A DNA stretch of 64,000 bases, from positions 17,731,594-17,795,593 of the forward strand of contig NC_036453.1 in NCBI RefSeq assembly GCF_002775205.1, read 5' to 3'. This document shows, piece after piece, positions 1 through 14,664 of the stretch. Made by a program: the position numbers and the translations under genes. How positions within the stretch are numbered: the stretch's first letter is position 1; each line of letters starts with the position of its first letter. This DNA comes from Xiphophorus maculatus. Lineage: Eukaryota > Chordata > Actinopteri > Cyprinodontiformes > Poeciliidae. The notes under the pieces are model-generated. The model had not been told where the DNA came from. It ran no database searches and saw only the letters and a program-made list of their open reading frames with translations.

Positions 1-1794
1 ATTGTTTTTATATAAATCCACTGACAATGTTACTGTATCTTTGTCACCTTCAATTGTCTTAGCAGCTTCAACAGATAGAAACTAAGATCAGAACAACAAT
101 TGAATCCTCATTTTAACATAAACTGGTATCCATGTGTACACCGTGTGAATTTTGTGTATACTACAGAAAAAAATGAAGAATTATCCTTCTACTTTACAGT
201 TAAGCTTTATTTTGTGCTGCTTTGTCTCAATCCTACTCATAAATTAATATTTATGGATATAACATGATGTAATGTGACTACTTCAAGTCTGAAAAGTATT
301 TTTTGCAAGGTACTGAAATAATGTAATTATTTTTTTTATGTAATTTTATTTTATTTTACATGTTCACCTTTTAATGTTTAATGTCCCTTTAGTATCATTT
401 GCTCAGTGGTTTTGTGCCATGACCCGGTTAGTAAAACATCCAGAGTCTCCTTATGGTTCGGCTGGCAAAACATTGTGTACTGAAGATAGTTTAATCCGAA
501 ATGGAAAAGTTAGGCTAATAGCTCTAACTACATTGTATTTGTTTAACCGTTTAACCTATTTGTAGTGAAACCCATCCAAAACCCTTAAGAAAGGAGAGAG
601 GATGTTCAAACCTTTGCCTTTATGCATCATGTTGTGTCACCATGAAACCCTTTTTCAACAAAAGTGGACAAAAGAAACTCTTGTCATTCGTGCTCACTCC
701 TTACCTTTGTTATCCTGCCTGTAGAATTGGCTGCAGCAGGAACTTCTCCCGTGATCTCAAAGTGAAGCAAGCAACACGGCCTTAGAGTCTGATGAGCACG
801 CTCGCAACTCTGCGTTTATTTCTTACAATCAGTGACTCAGGGACGACTTGCTGGTTTTACTATTTAGCTTCATTTTTCACGTCAAGTCAGATTTTAAACA
901 GTAATTTAAATATGCTCTAAACTTCCCTTTGAACTTTATAATATTTTGATAAATATGAAGGCTATTTTCTATTGTTTTTTTTCCTCACTAAACAGATATT
1001 TAGATGTATTATGATTTTATAAATGATGCATGATGTTTACCCAGATTGCTTCACACGCACAACTCTGAGCTTACCTTCTTGATCACAAAATGCTGGTGTA
1101 CATATTTATAAATATATAAGCATATTCCTCTTTATAAAGTTTGTAAAAACATTTTTGGAGAGTATTTCCTCATGTATTATGATGTCTTTTTGCAGCTACC
1201 ATGTAGCAGAAACAGAATATTAAAAGAGTTCTGCTGATTTCTTTTGTCTTTTTGTTTGGATGAAATGATTTTGGGTGCACGGATCTCTATTGCCTAACTC
1301 ACCCCAACATTGTGTCAGATTATTGCAGCATATCCTAACTCAGTTAAGAAATCACATTGTGCATTTACTTAGCTGAGTTACTCAACACACCTTACTCACA
1401 GATTGACATTTAAAACCCTAAAGTAAGCAGATGGTGGTCTATACTTGGAGAGACAGAGATGTTTTTAGATTTAATCCATTAAATTTATTATTTCAAATTC
1501 ACTCATTAAAGACGAAAAGTCGTTTGCTTCTCCTATTGCTGCCAATTACATTTGATTCTGCATTTATTTAACATCCTTTTTAAAAAAAAAAATAAAAAAT
1601 AACGTATGTATTTAATGTTCCCATGCTTAAAACCAAACCAGTATTTTGGCTACATAACAGTTTGTCTTGAAACAAAACACTCCATAAATAGAAGATGCTT
1701 GCTGACAGCCAAAATAAAGATACAACGCTGGATTGTCACAAGTCAGCCATAAAAACTTACATGTATGTTATTGGGCTTTTGTGTAAAAACTGAC
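1..1794. other. AT-rich intergenic DNA, no gene seen
   Basis: I see no exon, RNA gene or clear repeat boundary here. The stretch is AT-rich with short open frames only. It could be the 3' flank or UTR of a gene to the left, but nothing shows this. Confidence 0.5.
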
Positions 1795-2320
1795 ACAATG
1801 TGGATTGTGATGTGGAAGAAAAAAGACCCCTGATTTTTAAATTGGAAAATACAATTCTGAAAAGTGAGGTGAGCTTTCGTATTCAGCACCTTTGAGCGAA
1901 TACTTTGTTAAACCACTTTTTCTGCATCGACAACTTCAAGTATTTTTGGATGCACATCTGGACTTTATTTTTTTGGCCCATTCTTTTCCAAGGAAATTAT
2001 TTGGTAACCAACATTGTAAAGTACTTTTACAGATTCTCAATTGGATTTAAGCTTGGACTTTGTTGTGGCAACTCTAATGCCTGAATAAACTTTTGTTGTC
2101 TCCATTGTTGTCTGGCTTCCAGCAGGACTACAAGAATCGTGCAGCCAGTTTTAAGTCTTTTGCAGCCAACTACAAGTTTTCTTCAATGATCACCTTGTAT
2201 TTTGCTACTTTCATCTTTCCATCCCTGCCCCTTGGTATGATGCGACAGCCCCATTTTGCAGTAGTCGTGGTGTGTTCTAGGTAATGTGCAGTGTTAGGTT
2301 TCCACATCACTCGTTTCTAC
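1795..2320 (-). mobile_element. Tc1-like DNA transposon relic
   Basis: Read on the minus strand, this matches in order the landmarks I remember from a common fish Tc1-like transposase gene. There is a segment corresponding to the 'GTAGAACCACC' region near 1905-1920. A piece reading CAGATTCTCAATTGGATTTA follows around 2030-2050, the complement of the DLNPIENLW region. Near 2255-2320 lies a stretch like the complement of the VKHGGGS region. It is heavily diverged and has no usable reading frame, so it is an old dead copy. Confidence 0.6.
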
Positions 2321-3144
2321 ACAGTTGATCATAAAATAATGAATTGTTATCTGTTGGTTGATTACATAAAATAATAATGTAAGGGAATATAGGTGGGCCT
2401 TCCTCTGTGGGAATTATGTTTCGATTAAAGGGGTTTCTTCAGTCATTCACAGTTCTATCAGAAGGAGATTCTTCCATCATCATTAATTCCTCGTCCTATT
2501 TCCAGTTGTTGAACGCAGTCGGCTTTCACTCACCTGTGCTTACAAAAAATAAATGGTAAACAGTCATGAAAAGGAAGAGATGTCAAAAAGCTGCACACAG
2601 AAAGTGTAGTTCATGATAAAGATGGACAACAGAGCTTCGACTTGTTACACTGGCTCTGCTGTAATGACCTTTAAGCTTGTGAAGCCATTGTTTACTGTCC
2701 TCTATATATGCAGGCCCACAGCAAAAATAACTTCACCTATTAGCAAAAACACCACCTAAGAGGCTTTAAAGACAAGATGCCAACAGCAGCAGCAGCAGCT
2801 TGAAGTTCACAGATTCCCTGCTGAAACTGGAGAACCCAATTGTGAATTAAATAAGTCACCCTGTAGATTTTAGAGTGTATGTCTGATCTGTAAATGGAGA
2901 AACTAGAGAGTGAACTGAGCCTAGGCCACAGCTACAAAAACAGGCATGTAACAACCGTGTTTGTAGTGCCGTGCCAGAATTTGTATGCAAGAGGCCTCTA
3001 AGGAACAAACTGAGCACAGCAACAGTTTTCACTGAGTGCATCAACAAGAGGGGACACAATTCTCTGGTAAACAAGTGCTATTCCCAACCTTTATTTTTTT
3101 TTAATTTGCTGTTGGTGTCAAATGAAAATAAAGAAAAAAAAATA
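2321..3144. other. Intergenic, nothing recognised
   Basis: This lies between two transposon relics. It contains a short CAG run near 2783-2800. No coding exon is supported. Confidence 0.4.
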
Positions 3145-3855
3145 CATTGCTTGTAAAAGTATCTAAACCTCTAATATTAAAAGTGTCAATAAACAGTAGT
3201 TTCTCAGTCCTGCCACAAATTGTCAACATTCAGTTTGTTTTGTGTCTTCCTGGAAGGTGAACTTCAGCCCCATTTCAAGGCTTTTTGAACTCAAGATTTT
3301 TATTCCTAGTATTGTTCCATGTTTGGACCATTTCATTGAACAATCCACTAGTTTCCATGTCTCTGCTCTGGATAATCGTTGCCATCTTAACCCGCTGCCA
3401 CCACTATGTATCACTCTATTCAGATGTGCTGTTAGTTCTCTAAACATAGTTTTTTTTGCATTTAGGATAAAAATGGTTTATTACAATCTGATCAACAGTT
3501 CTCATGGGCCAGTCTTCTGTAATCTTTTAGATTTATTTCTGCTTCAGCAGACCTGAATGAAATAATTAGATTATTTGAAAGACTCTGGAGAACCTCAACT
3601 GCATACTGAGGAGGCAATTCAGACATTTGATTCAGATGCGTTTTACTAGGGGCTCATCTACAAAACGGTCCGTAACGACAGAAGTTTGACACCCCTTGAA
3701 GAACCTAATCAATATGTTTCTCTGTCCCCTCCATAAATGGCAGTTTTGGTCAACGTTACTCTGGACTTTATCATGTTCTTTCAACAATAGCTTTCTTCTG
3801 GCTACTTTCCTATAAAGCCCAGGTTTTGTAGATTGCACACGTATTGTCTGCCTTC

Positions 3856-3863
3856 CTAACTGG
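3856..3863. repeat. hAT target-site duplication, left copy
   Basis: CTAACTGG directly precedes the CAGAGGTG end. The identical 8 bases follow the right end at 5163-5170. Eight-bp duplications are the hAT signature. Confidence 0.9.
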
Positions 3864-5162
3864 CAGAGGTGGGGACTCGAGTCACATGACTTGGACTCGA
3901 GTCAGACTCGAGTCGTTAAAATCACGACTTGAGACTTGACTTGAAAAAATGCTCAAAGACTCGGACTTGACTTTCATGCCATTGACTTGGGACTTGACTC
4001 GACTTGAAGCTGTTTACTTGAAAAGACTTGATATTTTTTACTCAAAGTCTTAAAATTTAAAACACATTATTTATAAAGTGGCGTCATTAATTAATTTCAC
4101 TCATTCCGTATCAATATGCGCAGACCGTCACTATGGTTTTCCTCTCTCCTTATGTATGTATGTGTACGTAGCTGCAGCACAACCAATCAAATTAACAGGA
4201 TTTGGACGTTTAAAAAACCGCGGCAAAGCTGCAGAGCTCAGGGAACGAAATACGAAATAACCGCTCGAATATGCTTCCGTGAGTAATTTCTTTTGGCTAC
4301 GTAGGTTATGAACTTTCGACTAAAAAACGAACTGCAACTTGTAAAACATGCAAGAAGAGAATATCGGATGGAGATGCCACGACGTCCAACTTTGTCCGGC
4401 ATTTGAAGCTTCACAAAGATCGGTAGGTGGCGCTTTTCTTTTGCTGTAAGATAGTTGACTTTAGCTAACTTCGTGTTAGCATGTGTACTCCGGGTTAAAT
4501 TGGTGATTATTTACCATAAATCCGGTCCTTCAAATGCCTCCACAAATAATGTGCACCGTGTTAGCTCAGGAAGCCGGTGGATAGTGAGCGGGGCTCCGGA
4601 ACAGAAAGCAGATTCTGGACCTGAACACAGGGAACAGAGTCTCTCTGTCCCATCATGATGATGAGCCGGGTCTAGTATCATCTAAGGATGGTTGGTGTAT
4701 TTGAAGACATCTACGTTGGGAAATTATATTGACAATATATTGTTTTGACAGGTCAGAGAAAAGAGGAAAAAACTGCTGTTATGGTTCTTTGTATTGTGCC
4801 GTGGAAATGTCAGCATTTTCGTCTTTTTTTATTGAATATCAAGTTTAACAGAACTGGGCAATAAAGTGGTCCAATTTAAAAATGTTTTTTATACTTTGTG
4901 TTCAGCTACAAATGTTCTATCATTTGAGATAAATACATATTTTAAAACGAACAAATGGTCTATTATTTGAATTTTATGTATAATTGCAAATAAAAATAAA
5001 AAAATAAATAAAAACGACTCGAAATGACTTGAAATTAAAAGTTCCTGACTTGAGACTTGACTCGACTTTTGCCTGTCTTTACTTGAGACTTGACTCGGAC
5101 TTGAGGAAAAAGACTTGAGACTTACTTGAGACTTGCAACACAGTGACTTGGTCACACCTCTG
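3864..5162 (+). mobile_element. Non-autonomous hAT transposon, 1299 bp, with BED-finger remnant
   Basis: The element starts CAGAGGTG and ends CACCTCTG, which are hAT-type ends like those of Tol2. It is flanked by the exact 8-bp duplication CTAACTGG (3856-3863 and 5163-5170). The sub-terminal DNA on both sides is a dense array of GACTTGA/ACTCGAG-like units in both orientations, likely transposase-binding repeats. The interior (about 4300-4422) codes a BED-type zinc-finger fragment: CKTC, then SNFVRHLKLHK, giving C-x2-C with an H-x3-H pair. It is followed at once by a good splice donor (CGGTAGGT). No catalytic transposase domain is present, so it is an internally deleted copy. The exact target duplication suggests a fairly young insertion. 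Confidence 0.85.
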
Positions 5163-5170
5163 CTAACTGG
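5163..5170. repeat. hAT target-site duplication, right copy
   Basis: CTAACTGG directly follows the CACCTCTG end and is identical to 3856-3863. Confidence 0.9.
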
Positions 5171-5449
5171 GTGTTAATTGAGCTCATAAAATCCCAACAA
5201 AACATTGAAATTCATGACTCTAAATGTGATCAAACATGAAACAGTTTGGGAATTGGGATATCTTTGCAAGCCGTTATAAATTACGTGAGATTTTCCCTTG
5301 GCTTCATTACTTTTCATAGCGCTGCTTCTTATAATTCAGCATTCAGTAATATTCTAGGAATATTTGGACATATTTTCTGCCTTTAATTAAACAACTTTCT
5401 GAAGGTGACGTGTGTTTTACTAGAAGTCCGTTTGCTTGTTTATTCCAGA

Positions 5450-5709
5450 TGAAAATTAAGCAGCCAGTCTGGAAAAGATGCAGAATCATGCTGCGTTCGC
5501 GGGGCTCTTTCTCTATGGAGGATGTTCTCCGGCGCATGCGCGACCGACGCAGTTTCGCTCCATCACATGACGCAGGGGTGTTGGCTCCTCCCTCGCCTCG
5601 AGAGGCTTTCTAAAGGGTCACGTTGCGCTGCAGCAGTTAAACAGGAGACAACTCCGCATCTCCAACTTCCAGCTCGCCTGCTCTGTCAACTGAAGACACC
5701 AACAAACGG
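5450..5709 (+). promoter_or_regulatory. aldoc: aldolase C promoter and non-coding exon 1
   Basis: This GC-richer island contains a perfect NRF1-type palindrome GCGCATGCGC at 5532-5541 and an AT-rich TATA-like stretch near 5607 (TTCTAAAG). It ends in a good splice donor, ACGG|GTAATA, with the exon end at 5709. Aldolase C genes normally have an untranslated first exon, so I infer that transcription starts around 5630-5650. The start site itself is not visible. Confidence 0.55.
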
Positions 5710-6400
5710 GTAATAATCAAATCTGAATCTACCATTTATGACTGCTGTACACTGTAACATTTTCATATCGGACCGCTGTAACTTAGACGGCCGAGTTGAT
5801 GCTGATGGGAATGTGATGCTGCGCTACTCAACCTCAAGCTAACTTTGTCCTCCTAGCTTGTTAGCCACAAATTGTTCCTACAGTCATCATGACGCATGTC
5901 TCTTATTTTGCGTGCTGGCTACTAAAAACAGCCTCGAGCTCTTAAGCTTATTTGACCATATATGAAAGCTGCGCATTTTAAGGATCAACGAACCACACAA
6001 ACAGGAAGGACGTAAAACCATTGACCTTCAAGGATGGAAGTGAAGGTGACGGACCTGGTTTTTCGGTTAGTGAAGTTAACGTACCATGGGTTTGCAGTTT
6101 GAAACGTGCTCAGGCCGATGACACATTTTGAATAAAAACGTGGTGAGCAGCAGTGGAAGATGATGGGGGAGGGTGATGATGAAGTCGTTTCCTGTCGGAG
6201 TGTATCTGTTAAAGTGCACGTAGACCTCTGATGTGACGAAGGCGGGGCGGGCATAGGAGACGCCATGATGACCGCAAATGCATAAATGTGGATACAATGT
6301 TTGAATAGAAGGCAAACAAGAAACATCAACTCAATTTTGAAGTCCTTTTTTATTTTTAAATGATATATATTTTTTATTTTGTTTTTACACTTCTTCTTTC

Positions 6401-6431
<31 letters not shown>

Positions 6432-9400
6432 ATTTTACACTGCCATATTTGTTGCTAAGCAGCACCCAGCTGTACTACTTCAGCTGCCATACTTGTTGGT
6501 TCTTTCCTACGTTAGTCCCAATCCCTAAAATAATCCGGTTCCTTGTTTCTGAAAATCATATGACATGAAATGCAGACAGCCTGCCATTTTGAACCAGATA
6601 TGTCGCCTGTGTTTAACGTGAAAACGTTGCTGATGTGTAACCTGCACATTTTCACAACTGTCAACCTCTCTTTGAACCGCACCACGCATCACAGCCGTCA
6701 CATCTGCTGTTGGCTCCTGTATCAGTGGGCAATGGGCAGTGCTCTGGCTAGTGCTGCTGGATCAAAGTCTGAAGATAGAAACAGCCCAAATACAGGAACG
6801 TTCATCAGCTCCAAGGCCAGCAGCCTGTCTGGTAAAAACGCATGCAAGCAGGCTTTTTTTTATTATTATTATTTTACAATTCTGACTAGTGCTGCTGTGC
6901 AGGAGCCATTTTCAGCTCTATAGCTTGCAACCTGGAGACAACAACAAGCTGGGTAAATTTCCGGGGGGGTAATGATCCAGATAGTGCAGCAGAACATAGA
7001 TCCAGTTTTCCTCTAACTGTGCCATCCTCTCCCAGCTTATTTATAATGACAATAATTAAAATATATGTGCATTTCCAGCCTGATTCAGTTGATGCCAGCC
7101 TGTTAAATCCCTGCTTGCAGCCTTTATAAATGCTGCGCTTCATAGTTTGCAGGCCTGAAGTCTCTTGTAGTTAAAAGCTTGCAGTAATGTTTCACAACAG
7201 ACCAGCTGTAACTTGCTCACTGTATCTGTTGGCAATGATGTTTAAGGTTTTGTGATTTCTGGCTACATTCTGCTCGGTGCTTAGCAGGGTGAAAATGGTT
7301 GCATCAGACACGTCATGACTCAGAGTCAGGAAGTAATAAACACTAGTAGGTGTAGTTAAGTTTCAATCGTGCCCAATAGATTTATTTTGAACTTGTTAAC
7401 TCTGAATAGTCCGACAGATTCAGTGTCAGTAATTTTAATTATCTAAATCATGTGGGGATCTTTGTTATAATTCACACATTATATTTAACTGCCATATATT
7501 TTCTTATTCTGTGATCAAACTGGCGTTTCCTGTTCATTTCTGAAGGGATTCCGTGTGACGCAGCAGGGAGTTGGCCATGTATCTTGATGTCGCAATGCAG
7601 ACATGGTGTTTGCCTGATAGAGGAAAACCACCGTGCAACAGGCAGGAGTGAAAGTCTGAGGTGTGACTGAGAGAAAGTCGAGCTTCTGACAAGATAATCT
7701 CAGCTTCTCTCTCAAAAGAAGCTGAAAATTGTTTCAAACTCCCCCCCCTTTTTTTTTTGTTTTTTAATTAAGAAAATATTTTATTATAAAGCACATCTCA
7801 GAACAGTTAAACAACAACTTTAATGAGTATTGTTCTTCCTTTGGCACTTCCTCCCTTCCTCAAACCCTACTTACAGGAACCATGACCATGTTTGAAGCTT
7901 GTGTAATCAAAATGTCAAGTCAGGTTACAGGTTGTTGTCATGTAATGTGCTCTTTGAAGACTACGTTTAAAACGTTTGATGTCTCACAGGGAACTTGTTG
8001 CATCTTTGGCTGCTGGTTCCACCAAGGCCAGTTCCATTTTAGGAAATGTTTTGTTTTTTGCCTGGACACCATCGCTGGGCTCAGCAGCCAGCTACAGTGA
8101 TTGTGACACTTTAGTTCACCAAATATGTAGTCTTACGTTTCACTGCACACAGTAAGTGTCCGTGGAACAAAGATGATCTTTATATTTTCCTTTCATGTTC
8201 CCCAAATGCATTGAGTGTTCCCTAGAGACAATATAGGAGCAGATGCTAAAACAGAAAACATCAGTGTCTCCTGCAGCCTTACCTACATTGGTATTACAGC
8301 AGGCAAACTAGTGGTGTTTTATTGAATTGCACTTATTTTTGTCATCAATATCCAGAAATAAATGGGAGCATATTTGTAGTGAAAGTAGTAAACCATATAA
8401 AATATATTTTTAGATGACTTGTGGCGGCTTATAGCACAGGATAAAACAGGAGAGCAATGATGTGATCCATGCATGGTCGTTAAATAATCACCGGTGTCTG
8501 GGAGACCACCCAAATTTTCACTCTGTTAATCAATAGTATTAGCAGCTACAACCAATAGGAGCTAAAAGAAGCAGCTCTTTATTCATAAGCATTATTATAT
8601 GCTGTATTTAGTGTTAATTAGTAGGAAGGCTACCAAAAGGATTAGCTAAGACGGGGTCAAATCTGTGACATTTTTATGTTTTAACTTAATACTGACCCAA
8701 GACATAATCCCATGGAGGAGCTTAAAGTCTGAACTATATTTGGAAAATCGTTGCATAAAAATGCTACAGTTTCCAACTAATCTGCTCATGCTTCTCTGAG
8801 CCTGAGACGGTCACTTATGTCATCACTGACAGTTTTATTTCTAAGAATGAGTGACTGAAATATTACTTTCTTTTCTGAATTATATCTACCAAAGGTGAGA
8901 AGTTTATTTTAAAGAGAGACTGGATGATGGATCTAGTGGAGGCCTTCTGTTTGCAGTCCACATAAAGACATGTTTAGAAATCCGAAAATCAATTAAGAGC
9001 TGAAAAAGCAACCCAGATGAATAATAGAATAGGCATCAATAACATTTCCCATCAGTTCCCAACGCTGCACTTGGCTGATCATGTTTGACCTCCAAGGTGT
9101 GCTGTTTCTGACACATGATCCCCTCCAGGTTTTCTTTTCCTCTCAATATAAATGACACCTGCAACCATATCAATGTGAACAATCTTCACTCTCAACATGC
9201 ACTATACTTTTTTTTTTTAACAAATACTGTTGTTTTTTTCTGTTTTTTTTAAACTATTGGCTTAAAAATGTAGATTACACATAGAGCAGCCGTCATTTTG
9301 CAATGTTTGGTGACTGGAAACCTGAACACACTGGAACTGGTAAAAAATGCATTGTTGAAGCACGCAGGCACCGTCCTAAAGATAAACCAGTATCTGCTGA

Positions 9401-10849
9401 GCATGACTCAGTGTCTGGCTAAGAGAACACCTAAAATACACACATTATGTCTTGTGATTTCAGTGAATTATCAATTTCATTCAGTGCACTGGAGATTGTG
9501 CATGCACTTCAGACTGGTGAGCTAACAGTTCCCCTACAGAGTGTCAAAATACAGCACTCTGTCCTGACCTGTTTGGGTTCACCTCCCTGCAGAATTTGGC
9601 TAACAGTAGTGAACTGTTCCTGCAGCAGAGCTGCCCTGCAGAGAGGCCTGCCTGTGTTCTCCCAAGGCCCTTATCCCATAGCTTAAAGCTGAGGATTAAC
9701 AGAGGATATGACCCTCGGTGTCCTACAGCAGCAACCCAGCCTTAATTACACTGCAAAAATCCAACATCTCGTCAAGTATATTTGGTCTAGTTTCTAATGC
9801 AAATAACTTGGTTTTGTCTTAATTCAAGTGTACTAAATTACAAGTAACTTTTTTGCTCTTTATGACAGAAATATTTCGGCCCTGTTCTTTCTGAGTAAAC
9901 ATCATTCCAGCAGCTCACTGCGGCTAAACTCCTGGTCCTCTATCAGGCCATTTAATCCATCCCTGATCCATTGTGTCAACCCATAGCATTTCAGCTGTGA
10001 ACAGACCAATAATCAGTGAAGCCTTTACAGTTGGTGCAGTCAGCCAGACCGAAGAGCCAGAGTGTGTCCTCAGGCATATTCTGGATGTGTGGAAATTTAC
10101 AAGTATTGGGAGGATTTACTTTGCATTACCTGTGCAGAAGGGAATTGTAGTTACATACTGGCAGCAACAGACCGACGAGAGACTAAAATGGTGGAACCAC
10201 ACTGCATTCTTTTATATCGGTAAATCAACTACATAAATTTAAAGAATGAAAATGGTGTTAACTGGGAAAAACAGGAAGAGTGTTGCTAGGGAAGAGAAAA
10301 GCAAGTCATGCTGCATCCAGACCTGAAGCTGAAATCAAGCCCGGCAGCTGAGTCTGTCGAAGCGTTTGTTTTATAACCCCTCACCTCCCTCCCGCCCTGT
10401 CTGTGATTCAGATACACGTGGTGGGGGTAGGAGTTGCGTAACCACTTACTTCTGCTGAGCGGAGAAGGGAGGGATCTGGAAACCTGCGTATGATCGCTGC
10501 CGCCAAATGGTTTCACTTTGACCAGACCCACACTAGAAGCATGGTCTGTTAGGAAGTGTGACAACTTAAATTTTTTTTAAGTATAGAAGATGTAGCATTT
10601 CCTTTCCTACAGGAAGCAGCTTGCTGCCTTTGGGTTTATCACATCTCCCTCACATGCTGCGTCACTCGATTGTGTGAAATTCAGTATTTTTCCAATGCAT
10701 CATGCTAGTGTTTTGTCATTCTTCAGCCAGTCCTTCTGCTCACTGCTGTGGCAAGTCAGCCCTTTCCCCAACAATAGCAGGGCATGAGAACGAGGCCAGA
10801 GCTGGGTGGTCAGACGGTGATAAAATGTCGTCCTCTCCTTCTCTTTCAG
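5710..10849 (+). other. aldolase C intron 1 (about 5.1 kb)
   Basis: This is non-coding. It holds poly-T runs (6404-6428, 7749-7760) and a fragment of a common fish interspersed repeat starting CACTGCAAAAA (about 9749-9860). No other exon was recognised. Open frames such as 6570-6923 and 9973-10236 show no domain or coding signature. Regulatory elements for a brain-enriched gene could lie here, but none can be pointed to. Confidence 0.5.
9749..9862. repeat. Fragment of a CACTGCAAAAA-type fish repeat
   Basis: The start CACTGCAAAAATCCAACATC and the later ATTCAAGTGTACTAAATTAC and CAAGTAACTTTTTTGC match a dispersed teleost repeat I recall. No boundary duplication was found. Family assignment is uncertain. 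Confidence 0.4.
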
Positions 10850-10854
10850 CCACC

Positions 10855-12870
<2,016 letters not shown>

Positions 12871-13910
12871 ACTTTAACAACCACATTCAGCTGTGGCCTA
12901 GTGGCTAGTCTTAATATCTGCTCTGCTATTCCCCTCTCACTCCTCCATCAGACACAGGCCTGTGCTGTCTACTGTAATTTGTTAATAGTTATTAACATTA
13001 CATTATTAGATGTCTATTTAAAATCTATGTAAGAATGCAATACTAAAGGGAACAAGTTTTTATTTTTATTTCAGCAAACAAATCCAGACAGGTTTGAGAC
13101 AATTGATGACTGAAGTGTTGAATTTCATGTCTAGCTCTGGTTAGACTCTGAGATTAATGCAGAATGTAATCCAGAGAATCTGTCAGTATTCCTTTCTTGC
13201 CTCTTCATAAGTGCTCCTCTCTCTCCACGTTTGGCTCCTTCTCCGTCATCGGTCCTCTCATATCGGCTCCCCAGCAGTTCAGATCAGCACGTGCACATCT
13301 GTGTTTCGCTTCAGTGGGACCCCATCGTTGGCCCTTCGTTTGACTACTGTACTAACATTCACACTAACTGTGGGACCAACCAACCAATAGTGGCATCAGT
13401 ACATCTGTTTTAAGGGTAAAACGAGAAGCTGAGCAGAGCGAAGTCGAAATGTTGAACTTGAAAGTTGATCTTGTGTAGGTCATCGGTGGCTCCAGCAGAG
13501 GTCACTAGACACGGGTGTACTGTAATAAACGTTGCACACCAGTAATCGGGTTTTTTTTCCCCCTCGTGCTCCTTATTAGCATCATCAACAAAAACGACCA
13601 TCACGTGTGTCTTCTCAGTATAACATTAGCTTTGAATTACACTTGGTAAATATTGTATTTAGTTGTGTGACGTGTCTATGTGATTTCTGTGTGTCACCCG
13701 GCCCCTGCCTGACCTTTCTGATTCCCCCCCTGCCTGCCCCACGGAAAGATCGGATGAATTTCTATCCATGCAGACATGGACCAACACATGGGGTCAGCAG
13801 CGCAGAAACAGTCACTGCTTTATTGGATTAATGTGGTGTTTGTGATGTTATTATTCTTGAAGCAATCGGTGTGTCAAATAGTGGAGAAATAAACTAAAAT
13901 ACACATTAAA
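12871..13910 (+). other. aldoc: aldolase C 3' UTR
   Basis: Non-coding sequence after the stop. Two AATAAA signals, at 13524-13529 and 13888-13893, would give 3' UTRs of roughly 0.67 or 1.04 kb. Which is used cannot be told from sequence. Confidence 0.5.
13888..13893 (+). terminator. poly(A) signal, distal, aldolase C
   Basis: Canonical AATAAA. A proximal one sits at 13524-13529. Confidence 0.5.
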
Positions 13911-14390
13911 ACTAAACACGTCTTTTTGTGTGTGTCTGTGTGTACCAAACAGTAAATGTATAAAGTCTGCTGTATTCACTTTTTTCCCATTTTTCTTTAA
14001 TTTGAACATTTTTTGGTTGCATTCAGAAAAAAATGAGTGTTGAGGCTTCCTGTAGTGGGTTGAGTCAGCAGTAGTTGAGCATTCTGGAGTTGATTGCACA
14101 TTAATGGGGTAGGAGTTCGGCAAGGCTATGAATTAAACTCCCAACAGTGACAAATGGTAAAATAATCTTTGAAAAACTGCGGCTTTTATGGTAGTATACG
14201 CCTATGAAAAAATTGGCTTTATTACAGAATACACAACCTAGTAGCTGACTGCAATAAAATTATAATTTAAATACCTATTTTAACAATTCAATTTCCTACG
14301 TATGTTTCCCACATAAATCATGTGTTACTTTTGCTGCTAATTGAGGAAAATACACTGGTCAAGCCACACGACTAGTCTTGCATTTGCCAA

Positions 14391-14406
14391 CCAGTAGGGG
14401 GTGCTG
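14391..14406 (+). promoter_or_regulatory. CTCF-like motif upstream of pigs
   Basis: CCAGTAGGGGGTGCTG fits the CTCF core (CCASYAGRKGGCRCT) with one change. It lies about 260 bp before the pigs start codon, in the aldoc-pigs spacer. It is a motif match only. Confidence 0.4.
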
Positions 14407-14664
14407 TGTTACATGTCCCACATTGTCTACGTGCGTTTAATATTCTCACCGTGGTTGCACGGAGACTGCGCTAATCCTTGTATCTGTTTTTTCCCTTTTC
14501 TTCCTTACGAAAGAAGATTTACTTCCGTTTTGAAAATGCAGCACTAAACATAGTTAACGGCTCCGTTTTAAAGTGACGCGCCCGATTTAATTCCAACCTT
14601 TGTCATGTGACTTGAGGCTGCGTGTGTGTGTGTACGAACAAACGCACCCAAGTCATTGACAGAA

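Larger units (their letters stand above)
3145..5285 (-). mobile_element. Tc1-like relic split by a hAT insertion
   Basis: The left part (about 3145-3863) and the right part (about 5171-5285) together resemble one minus-oriented Tc1-like element of the common fish type. The left end reads like the terminal TTGCAAAAGTAT motif. The segment at 3770-3850 resembles the complement of the N-terminal transposase region (CTTTCAACAATAGCTTTCTT). The right part carries ATAAAATCCCAACAAAACAT and CTTTGCAAG, as at the other end of the family. The hAT element at 3864-5162 sits inside it with an exact 8-bp target duplication. The Tc1-like copy is therefore the older of the two. Confidence 0.6.

Noticed and set aside
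4078-4260. 60-codon frame inside the hAT element
   Set aside because: Not in the frame of the BED finger and without family features.
6570-6923. 117-codon frame in aldolase intron 1
   Set aside because: No domain, no splice context, and composition like its surroundings.
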